DNA from: Bacteroidales bacterium | Lineage (GTDB): Bacteria; Bacteroidota; Bacteroidia; Bacteroidales; P3 | Assembly (NCBI GenBank): GCA_017545365.1 | Contig: JAFWOP010000034.1 | Location: 1 to 30,918 of the forward strand | Reading direction: 5' to 3' | DNA length: 30,918 nt | Shown here: positions 16,217 through 23,476 of the stretch, piece by piece | Numbering within the stretch: the stretch's first letter is position 1 | Layout: the number at the start of each line of letters is the position of its first letter | Made by a program: the position numbers and the translations under genes | Notes under the pieces: generated by a model | Told to the model about the DNA's origin: nothing | The model's input: only the letters and a program-made list of their open reading frames with translations | Database searches by the model: none

Positions 16217-18649
16217 ATGAAAAAAATTCTATTTTTATTGCTATTGTTAGGAATAGGCCGAGTGTCTGTTTGTCAGAATCACACCACTATGGGAACAGAT
16301 TTTTGGGTGTCATTTCTGTTCTTCACATATCAGTACACAGCCCCCCAATATACAGTTTCTTTACATGCCTTAGTGTCTGCACCACGCACTTGTTCTGTCA
16401 CAATGACTAATCCTACTACCACTTGGAATAATACATTTACCGTAGCTTCAGGGCAAGTTCAATATATTGATATTCCCTTTACGTCAGGCTGTACTGAACT
16501 TTCAGGACAAGCAGCTAATACTGCAATCCATGTAACATCGACAGACACTATTTCTCTATATTTGGTTAATTTGGGACAACATAGTATTGACATCACAAAT
16601 GCATTACCTACAGAGTCATTAGGGTCAGACTACATGGTGCAGGCATACCCATCCAAATTGAGTGCTAGCGGTCGTAGTGAGGTTGTGATAGTTGCAACGG
16701 AGGATAGTACTATTATCGACATGCATGTCACTGCTCCTACCATGAATGGCTTTGCAGGTGGTACCGACCATACAATAACGCTTAATCAGGGTCAAGCGTA
16801 CCAGTTGCGAGGTTGGACAACTCAAGAAGGAGACTTGACTGGTACGACCATCTCGGCACGAGACTGTAAAAAAATAGCCGTTTACTCAGGCCATTTCTGC
16901 GCGTACATTCCACCAAATATGAGTTCGTGCGACCATATCTTTGACCAAAGCATGCCTACTGCATATTGGGGTAAACGATTTTTGGTAACGAGTTCATGTT
17001 CCCAATACGATGACCATGTAAGAGTTCAAGCCCTCAATAGTAATTGCAGAGTATTCAAGGATGGCTCATATTGGAGAACCTTAAATGCAGGACAAGTAGC
17101 AGAATTCACCGTCAATAGTGCTAGTCCGTATTCATTCATAGAGACAACCGAACCAGCAAGCGTATATCTTTTTATGGGAAGTTCGGGGGCATCCAATGGA
17201 GATCCCACCATGGTTATAATTAACCCAATCGAACAAAGAGTAAAAAATATTACATTCGCCACATACTCTACTCAGTTTACCAACACCCATTTCCTTAACA
17301 TAGTTGCCGACACTGGCGAAATGCAGCACATCCTTCTTGATGGTTCTCCAGTGCCATCAACTGTATGCTTCGACCAATATCGAGCGGCTCGAATAAGTCT
17401 AAATCAAGGTTCGCATACAATAACGACTTCAGGGGACAATGGTTTTATAGCATACGCCTATGGAATTGGTTTGCATGAAAGTTATGGTTATTCTATTGGT
17501 TCTAGTCTCAATTATATGCCATCGGGCAGACTATATTTGAATGGCCGTTATGTTACAAACGATTCCATAATTGATGTATGCGAAGGACGTAATATTTTGA
17601 CTGTTATTGGCTCTAATGCAGTAGATTCTATATCATGGTATATTAATGATGAGCTAATAGGTGTATTTGACACTCTTATTTTTGATACTGTGCCAGGGGT
17701 ATATTATATTAGGGCAGTTGTGTATACAACAAGCGGTAGCGGATGCTATGGGGCGACCGCCGTTTTTGAACTAGGGATAACGCTGGTGGTTAATAATAGT
17801 TATCAGATATATGCAGCTGATACTATTGTTATTGGTCAACTTCCATGGCGTTACGGCTATAGAACGTATACGGGTGCTGTATCTAATGATACATTAAGGT
17901 TCCATACAATTTTTGGTTGCGACAGTACTGTGATTTACAGTTTACATGTTATTGATGACACAGTGAGAGATTATTTTTATGATACGATATGCGCAGGGGA
18001 GCCTTATAGTCTGCATGGTTTTAATATTTCTGGAAATACAACAACAGATATTGGCACTTTCCGTTATCGCCGTAGCGATACAACTTATGTTGCGATATTA
18101 TATCTTACCCAGTTGGATATCCCATTATGTCACATCTCGGTACAAATAGCTGGTGACAGTTGTTATTACCTTACAGTTACCACTACGGCCGATTCTTTTT
18201 TATGGTCATCAGAACCTAATGACTTATCTCTTTTGGGTCATCAGAATAATCGGAACGTTGTTGTTTGTCCTAGGGAACCTACAACCTATTATCTTAAATT
18301 GTTTTATTCCAATCATCCTAATTGTCCAGCCCAAGATAAAATCATCTTGGATAATAGAACCTATAGACAAAGAGAAACTCTTTGGATTCCTAATATTTTT
18401 ACTCCAGAACTGACTGAGAACAATGAGTTTAAGGCTGTAGGTGTTGGTATTTCCGAATTTGAGATGAGTATTTTCCATAGGTGGGGTGAACAGGTTTTTC
18501 ATTCTCATGATATAAACCAAAGCTGGGATGGAACACGCGATGGGGTCAAATGTCCAAGTGGAGTGTATGTGTATCTGATTTATTACCATAGTATATATAT
18601 CCCTAACGAGCGACAGAAACGATTTGGTACGGTCTTACTACAACGATAG
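16217..18649 (+). CDS. IgGFc-binding-like surface protein with gliding-motility (CHU_C, T9SS type B) C-terminus
   Basis: The 810-aa protein has a signal peptide (MKKILFLLLLLGIGRVSVCQ), then the HTTMGTDFWVSF start and a beta-rich IgGFc-binding N-terminal domain (about 20-430), then Ig-like/repeat segments with GCDSTVIYSLHV-type modules. Residues about 715-810 (IPNIFTP...FEMSIFHRWGEQVF...WDGTRDGVKCPSGVYVYLIYY) are the CHU_C/gliding-associated domain used for type B T9SS export. It is likely cell-surface attached and adhesive; binding to IgG is only a name inherited from the domain. It lies between CDP-ribitol synthesis and the phosphotransferase, 33 bp after the former. A GC-rich paralogue lies at 23477-26026. 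Confidence 0.85.
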   Translation: MKKILFLLLLLGIGRVSVCQNHTTMGTDFWVSFLFFTYQYTAPQYTVSLHALVSAPRTCSVTMTNPTTTWNNTFTVASGQVQYIDIPFTSGCTELSGQAANTAIHVTSTDTISLYLVNLGQHSIDITNALPTESLGSDYMVQAYPSKLSASGRSEVVIVATEDSTIIDMHVTAPTMNGFAGGTDHTITLNQGQAYQLRGWTTQEGDLTGTTISARDCKKIAVYSGHFCAYIPPNMSSCDHIFDQSMPTAYWGKRFLVTSSCSQYDDHVRVQALNSNCRVFKDGSYWRTLNAGQVAEFTVNSASPYSFIETTEPASVYLFMGSSGASNGDPTMVIINPIEQRVKNITFATYSTQFTNTHFLNIVADTGEMQHILLDGSPVPSTVCFDQYRAARISLNQGSHTITTSGDNGFIAYAYGIGLHESYGYSIGSSLNYMPSGRLYLNGRYVTNDSIIDVCEGRNILTVIGSNAVDSISWYINDELIGVFDTLIFDTVPGVYYIRAVVYTTSGSGCYGATAVFELGITLVVNNSYQIYAADTIVIGQLPWRYGYRTYTGAVSNDTLRFHTIFGCDSTVIYSLHVIDDTVRDYFYDTICAGEPYSLHGFNISGNTTTDIGTFRYRRSDTTYVAILYLTQLDIPLCHISVQIAGDSCYYLTVTTTADSFLWSSEPNDLSLLGHQNNRNVVVCPREPTTYYLKLFYSNHPNCPAQDKIILDNRTYRQRETLWIPNIFTPELTENNEFKAVGVGISEFEMSIFHRWGEQVFHSHDINQSWDGTRDGVKCPSGVYVYLIYYHSIYIPNERQKRFGTVLLQR

Positions 18650-18708
18650 GTCGGGGTGAATACTGGTAATTGTTAGAATGCTGTTATCGAATTAATTTCA
18701 ATTAAGGT

Positions 18709-19896
18709 ATGAAAGTTCTTCTTTATCTTGTGGGTTACATTACCTATCCTTTTTCTTTTCTTTTCCCTCGTAATAGGAAAAAATACTCTTTTGGCAGTTT
18801 TGCTGGAGCATTCAACGACAATGCCAAGTATCTGTTTATCTATACATGTGAGCATTGTCCAAACATAAATGCCGCATGGATTTCGAATAATAGGCATACT
18901 GTAAGACATGTTCAACAACTGGGTATGAAGTCATATTTCATTTTTTCACTCAAGGGAATTTGGCATGCGCTCACTTCACGTTATTGGTTTTTTAATTCGT
19001 ATACTTCTGATATTATGTTCTCTTTGTCAGGAGGAGCCACTTGCATTAATTTATGGCATGGCGTCGGGTTAAAACGTATAGAGTATAATATTTTGAATGG
19101 TCCTTTGGGAGAACGTTACCAAAAAACTAACTTTTATGAGGTGTTTTGCCATCCCCAGTCTTTTCGTGCGCCTGACTATATTATTACTTCGACCCCTTTT
19201 CAAACACACCTTTTTTCTACTGCATTCCGAATCCCATCTGAGAGATGTCTGGAGCTTGGCTATCCGCGTAATCAAATCTTAGGGTATGATGGTGGTAAAC
19301 TAATAGAATTTGTGCGTAAGTATGAACCCAAAGACACTCTGGATGCCATTAATCGCATGAAGAGTTATTTAAAAGTCCTTATTTATATGCCTACATGGAG
19401 GGATTCCCAGCGACATCTCTTTACACAAAGTATGGATTTGATTCGGCTAAATGAAGTTATGTCAAAAAATAATGAACTCTTGGTATTGAAACCCCATAGC
19501 AATATGATAATAGAAAAGTCAATTCGTGGTTTTTCTAATATTATGTTTTTACCAGGTAGTATGGATGTTTATCCTTTGCTCCCATATACAACCGGACTAA
19601 TCACAGACTATTCGTCGGTGTTGTATGATTATTTGCTAATGCCAGAAAAGGATGTAATACTTTATCTGTATGATTATGAAGATTACATCAAGGAGCGTGA
19701 TCTGTTTTATCCGTTTGATGAAAATGTGGCAGGGAGAAAGGTGTACAATTATGAGGATTTGCTAGATGTTATTGCTAATCATGACTATCGATTGGATAAT
19801 AGGGATAGGAAATTGATAGTTGAAAAATTTTGGGGTAGATGTAAAGAATACAACTCAAATCAGGCAATAATTGATTTCGTTAATACTTTGGATTAA
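18709..19896 (+). CDS. CDP-glycerol/CDP-ribitol phosphotransferase-like enzyme (TagF/TarL family)
   Basis: The 395-aa protein has the family motifs in order: LWHGVGLK (H117), STPFQ (161-165), GYPRN (184-188), YMPTWR (226-231), LKPHSN (H263), and ITDYSSVLYDYL (298-309). His117 and His263 correspond to the two catalytic histidines known in TagF-like polymerases. It should transfer glycerol- or ribitol-phosphate from a CDP-activated donor to a glycan or a growing chain on the cytoplasmic face. With the CDP-ribitol synthase upstream, ribitol-phosphate is the likely donor. The N-terminus has a hydrophobic stretch (3-19) that may bind the membrane. It is AT-rich and is the last gene of the islet, ending 14 bp from the convergent GT2 gene. 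Confidence 0.85.
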   Translation: MKVLLYLVGYITYPFSFLFPRNRKKYSFGSFAGAFNDNAKYLFIYTCEHCPNINAAWISNNRHTVRHVQQLGMKSYFIFSLKGIWHALTSRYWFFNSYTSDIMFSLSGGATCINLWHGVGLKRIEYNILNGPLGERYQKTNFYEVFCHPQSFRAPDYIITSTPFQTHLFSTAFRIPSERCLELGYPRNQILGYDGGKLIEFVRKYEPKDTLDAINRMKSYLKVLIYMPTWRDSQRHLFTQSMDLIRLNEVMSKNNELLVLKPHSNMIIEKSIRGFSNIMFLPGSMDVYPLLPYTTGLITDYSSVLYDYLLMPEKDVILYLYDYEDYIKERDLFYPFDENVAGRKVYNYEDLLDVIANHDYRLDNRDRKLIVEKFWGRCKEYNSNQAIIDFVNTLD

Positions 19897-19910
19897 GGTG
19901 GTCGGTGAGG

Positions 19911-20813
19911 TTACTTTCCCAAAAGGCCGCGGGTGACGTTGCTGCGGAACTGTACCAGCTTGTTGCCTTTTGCCGCTTGTCCACGGACGACAAACGAGCA
20001 CCACAGGGCGAGGGTGCCGCACCATTTGTATGCCTCCTTGAGCAGACGGCGGCGGTATTTCTTCTTTGATATTTGCTGTGTGCGGCAACGTTCGCTGACC
20101 CCGATGCTGTAGGTGAGCCGTTTGAAGTAGTCGTCCGTCAGCTTGTAGGGTGCTATGATGTGGTAGAGTATGGCGGTGGGGATGTAGTAGAATTTCATGT
20201 TGTGGCTGTTCATCTTGTCGAAGAGGTCTTTTTCTTCGGCTCCGATGAGGCTGTTGCCTTTGCGCCCCAGCTCTACGTTGAAGGGCCCTACGGTGTCGAA
20301 CACGCTGCGGCGGTAACAGGCGTTGCCGCCTCCTGGGTAGCTGTCGCGCGGGAACTGGCGTTCGCTGTCGCCGTGGTAGAGCCGTCCGGTGATGAGCTGG
20401 CGCGTGTAATGCGACATCCAGCGCGGCTCTTCGGTCTCGTAGACGGGCAGTATGGGGCCGCCGGCGGCGACGGTCTGGGGGTGGCGGGCGAAGAAGCGGG
20501 TGTAGCTCTCCAGATATTGCGGGTTGACGGTGGCGTCGTCGTCTACGTATGCCAGCAGGTCGCCCTGCGACTCTCGTATGCCGCGGTTGCGGGCATACGA
20601 GAGTCCTTGGTTGGTTTCGACGCAGTAGCGGAAGGCTATGTCGGGGTGGTCGTCGCAAAAGCGTTGGCACTCGGCAGGGGTGTTGTCGGTGCTGTTGTTG
20701 TTGACCAGCACTATCTCGTACTGGTCATGGGGAAGGGTGTTCGCCGCTATGCTGCGGAGCACGTTGTAGATATATTTGTCACGATTGTACGTGCATAGGA
20801 TGACGGATATCAT
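19911..20813 (-). CDS. Family 2 glycosyltransferase
   Basis: The 300-aa protein has a GT-A fold start (ISVILCTYNRDKYI), VNNNSTDNT, ETNQGLSYARNRGI and the metal-binding D91-D-D93, then GGGNACYRRSVF and a PTAILYHIIAP segment. Near the C-terminus a hydrophobic stretch (WCGTLALWCSFVV) may sit at the membrane, followed by a basic tail. It transfers a sugar from a nucleotide donor; donor and acceptor cannot be read. It is the last gene of the minus-strand run that begins with the 7TM-HD protein. Repeat copy C lies directly upstream and ends at its ATG. Confidence 0.88.
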   Translation of the reverse strand: MISVILCTYNRDKYIYNVLRSIAANTLPHDQYEIVLVNNNSTDNTPAECQRFCDDHPDIAFRYCVETNQGLSYARNRGIRESQGDLLAYVDDDATVNPQYLESYTRFFARHPQTVAAGGPILPVYETEEPRWMSHYTRQLITGRLYHGDSERQFPRDSYPGGGNACYRRSVFDTVGPFNVELGRKGNSLIGAEEKDLFDKMNSHNMKFYYIPTAILYHIIAPYKLTDDYFKRLTYSIGVSERCRTQQISKKKYRRRLLKEAYKWCGTLALWCSFVVRGQAAKGNKLVQFRSNVTRGLLGK

Positions 20814-20930
20814 TGCTTGATTGTGTGAGTAGTTATTGATTGTCTGATTGTTTGATTGTTTGAGTAATTTGACCGCGGCAGCAAATTCTCAATTCTCAAT
20901 TCATAAAGCGGCATTCAAGCATTAAAACGT
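20811..20930. repeat. Dispersed palindromic intergenic repeat, copy C (inverted)
   Basis: TTGATTGTCTGATTGTTTGA arms precede TGAGTAATTTGACCGCG (20861-20877), the exact reverse complement of the core in copies A and B. It fills the gap between the YfhO and GT2 genes. The YfhO stop codon (20915-20917) falls in its GCTTGAATG-type end, and the ATG of the GT2 gene touches the other end. A short CTCAATT repeat (20881-20903) lies within it. Confidence 0.85.
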
Positions 20931-23431
20931 TTTTTTCTATAGTAGACGAGCAGCACGCCGCCGATGATGAGGAGGGTGGCGATGGAGCAGATGAGGGTGA
21001 TGTTGTCCAGTCGGTGCATGGTGGGGGCTTCGTTGCGGAATTCTATCACGTGGTCGCCTTCGGGCACGGGCATGGCGCGCAGGATGTAGTTGGCTCGGAG
21101 GTGTTCAACGGGCTGTCCGTCAAGGTAGGCTTTCCAGTCGGGGGCATAGTATATCTCGCTGAACACGGCCAGCTGCGGGGTGTTGCTATGGGTGTGGTAG
21201 GTGAGGGTGTTCAGGTCGGCGGGGTGTTTGTGCTCCAGCTCGATGGTGGCGGAGCTGTCTTTTAATTGAGAGTTGAGAGTTGAGAGTTGAGGGTTGTCGA
21301 ATTCGTGTTGGTTCACTACGGCGGTGGTGGCGGGGTCGATGTCGTTCAATGCTATGATTTCTGCGTTGGCGTCGTCTACCAGCTTGATGTCGCGTACGAA
21401 CCAGGCGTTGCCGAGGGCGCCGGGGTTGCGCTGCACCTGCCCGTCGCGCGTAACGATGTAGCGGGTGTTGAGCATGTTGAGCACCTTGGGGTTGATTTGG
21501 TGGCTGATGTAAAAGTCGATGAGGTCCTGGTAGCGGCGGAGTTTGGCGGCGCTGTAGCCGCCCACTTGGTTGTGGAATGCCGAGGGCTTGGAGTCGTTGA
21601 AGGTGTTGGCGGCCAGGTTGAGCACGCGGTAGTCTTGGTCGCCGGCCTGCTGGGCGTAGGCGTCGATGGTGAGGTCGTACTGCTCAGGCTGCATCTGCAG
21701 CATGCGGGCGTTGCGGACGTAGTTGTCTTTGTTGAGGTAGCGGCTGTTGACCCCTTGGAGGTCGACGACGATGAAGATAGCCAAGGCGGCGAGCGGCAGG
21801 AGGGTGGCGGCGGGTTTGCGTGAGGGCTTGTCTTTGATGAAGCGGATGTATGTCCACAGGGTGGCGGCGGCCAGCAGGATGAAGAGGATGCTGCGCCATG
21901 AGTCGGAGGTGTAGAGCGAGCGGCGGTCTTGGATGAAGATGTTCTGGATGGTGGGCCATTGGTTGCCGTACTGTGCGGCCATCTCCTGGTCGGCGCTGCC
22001 GCTGAACGAGAGTCCGCCGCTGGCGAGGAGGCCGACGAGGATGCCGCCAATGGTGACACCGGCAGAGATGTAGAGCGCACGCAGCGCACGCTTGCTGTCG
22101 ATGCGGTCGGTGAAGAGCTCTTTCAGCCCCAGCACGGCCAGCAGCACGGCCAGCACGTTGGCCAGTACCAAGCTCATAGAGGGGGTGCGGAACTTGTTGT
22201 AGAGGGGCAGGTGCTCGAATATCCAGCTATTGAAGCCCATGAGGTTTTTGCCCCACGACAGGAGGATGGCCAGCAGGGTGGCTGCGAGTATCCACCAGCG
22301 TTCGGGGCCTTTGACGGTGAGGAGGCCGAAGAGGAAGAGGAAGACGACGATGGCGCCGAAGTAGACGGGTCCGCTGGTGAAGGGCTGGTCGCCCCAGTAG
22401 AGGGGCAGTTTCTCTTGGTGGAAGTTGCTGTATCCGGCGCTGTTCTTACCCACGGGCTCGATGTTGCCGCCGCCACGGGCACCGGGGACGAGCAGGGTGT
22501 AGGTCTCGCCGACACCATAGCTCCAGCTGAAGGCGTAGTTGATGTCCAACCCTTTGTCGTTGGCGTTGTTGTTGCGGGGGAAGTCCTTGCCGTAGAGGTC
22601 TTGCGGCGTGACGGTGATTTCGCTGCCGCCACGCATGGTGTACTGCATATATTCTTGGTTCACCAGCAGGTGGCGGGTGTTGCAGGCGAGGGCCAGCAGC
22701 ACACCCACCAGCAGCACGCCCACCGAGAGGATAAGGCGGCCGAAGTATTTGTCCTTGAGGGCATAGATGAGGTAGACAACGCCCATGATGAGCCCGGCGA
22801 TGGCGGTGTAGAAGGTGATTTGGATGTGGTTGAGGGCTATCTGGGTGCCGAGGGCGAGGGTGAAGAGGATGCCACCCCACACGAGGTGGGCGGTGCCTTT
22901 GCGGCGGTCGTCCTTCCACTCGAGGGCCGACTTGAGGCAGAGAAGCGCACCCGCCAGCACGGGGGCCATGAGGGCCATGGCCCAGGCCTTGGTGATGTGT
23001 CCGGCCTCGATGATGATGATGTTATAGCTGCCCAGTCCGAAGGCCAGCCCGCCCAGCAGTGCCAGCCAGGGGGAGGCTCCGAGGGCCACCAGGGCGATGT
23101 AGAACCCCAGCAGGTAGAGGAAAAGGACGCCCATGTCGTTCTGCCGTCCGAAGGGCTGCAGGGTGAGGATGTTCTTGATGGGGGTGTACATCGAATGCTG
23201 CGGGCTGTTGGTAATCTGGTAGCCGGGCATGCCGCTGAACATACTGGGGCACCAGGTGGAGTACTCTCCGGTGGCCTCATGATAGTCTTTTTGTGCTTTG
23301 GCCATGCCCTCATACTTCTGCAGGTCGCCCTGGGGCAGGGCTTTGCCTTGAAGGATGGGCATGAAGTAGATGGCCGAGATGGCAAGCAGAATCGCGATGA
23401 TTCCAAGGTGTGTGAGGATGTTCTTCTTCAT
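20915..23431 (-). CDS. YfhO-family polytopic membrane protein
   Basis: The 838-aa protein begins with a membrane helix (about 8-28) and has many more through residue 520, including the YLLGFYIALVALGASPWLALLGGLAFGLGSYN region. A soluble part follows (about 545-800) containing LNMLNTRYIV and ending FSEIYYAPDWKAYLDGQP, then a last helix (about 810-830) and a basic tail. This is the YfhO (DUF6044-like) family; some Gram-positive members are needed to add sugars to teichoic acids, and the Bacteroidota members are uncharacterised. A segment reading PQLSTLNSQLK is encoded by a CTCAACT-type repeat. It lies 45 bp downstream of the IgGFc/CHU_C gene start side and 101 bp before GT2; probably same operon. 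Confidence 0.85.
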   Translation of the reverse strand: MKKNILTHLGIIAILLAISAIYFMPILQGKALPQGDLQKYEGMAKAQKDYHEATGEYSTWCPSMFSGMPGYQITNSPQHSMYTPIKNILTLQPFGRQNDMGVLFLYLLGFYIALVALGASPWLALLGGLAFGLGSYNIIIIEAGHITKAWAMALMAPVLAGALLCLKSALEWKDDRRKGTAHLVWGGILFTLALGTQIALNHIQITFYTAIAGLIMGVVYLIYALKDKYFGRLILSVGVLLVGVLLALACNTRHLLVNQEYMQYTMRGGSEITVTPQDLYGKDFPRNNNANDKGLDINYAFSWSYGVGETYTLLVPGARGGGNIEPVGKNSAGYSNFHQEKLPLYWGDQPFTSGPVYFGAIVVFLFLFGLLTVKGPERWWILAATLLAILLSWGKNLMGFNSWIFEHLPLYNKFRTPSMSLVLANVLAVLLAVLGLKELFTDRIDSKRALRALYISAGVTIGGILVGLLASGGLSFSGSADQEMAAQYGNQWPTIQNIFIQDRRSLYTSDSWRSILFILLAAATLWTYIRFIKDKPSRKPAATLLPLAALAIFIVVDLQGVNSRYLNKDNYVRNARMLQMQPEQYDLTIDAYAQQAGDQDYRVLNLAANTFNDSKPSAFHNQVGGYSAAKLRRYQDLIDFYISHQINPKVLNMLNTRYIVTRDGQVQRNPGALGNAWFVRDIKLVDDANAEIIALNDIDPATTAVVNQHEFDNPQLSTLNSQLKDSSATIELEHKHPADLNTLTYHTHSNTPQLAVFSEIYYAPDWKAYLDGQPVEHLRANYILRAMPVPEGDHVIEFRNEAPTMHRLDNITLICSIATLLIIGGVLLVYYRKKRFNA
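21262..21293. repeat. CTCAATT/CTCAACT repeat inside the YfhO coding region
   Basis: The plus strand reads AATTGAGAGTTGAGAGTTGA then GAGTTGAGGG. In the minus-strand frame it codes for PQLSTLNSQLK without breaking the gene. Its heptads match the repeats at 20881-20903 and 10413-10441. Confidence 0.7.
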
Positions 23432-23476
23432 TGTATTATTACTTGTTTGTTATTATTTCGGTGTGAGTGTGGGTGG

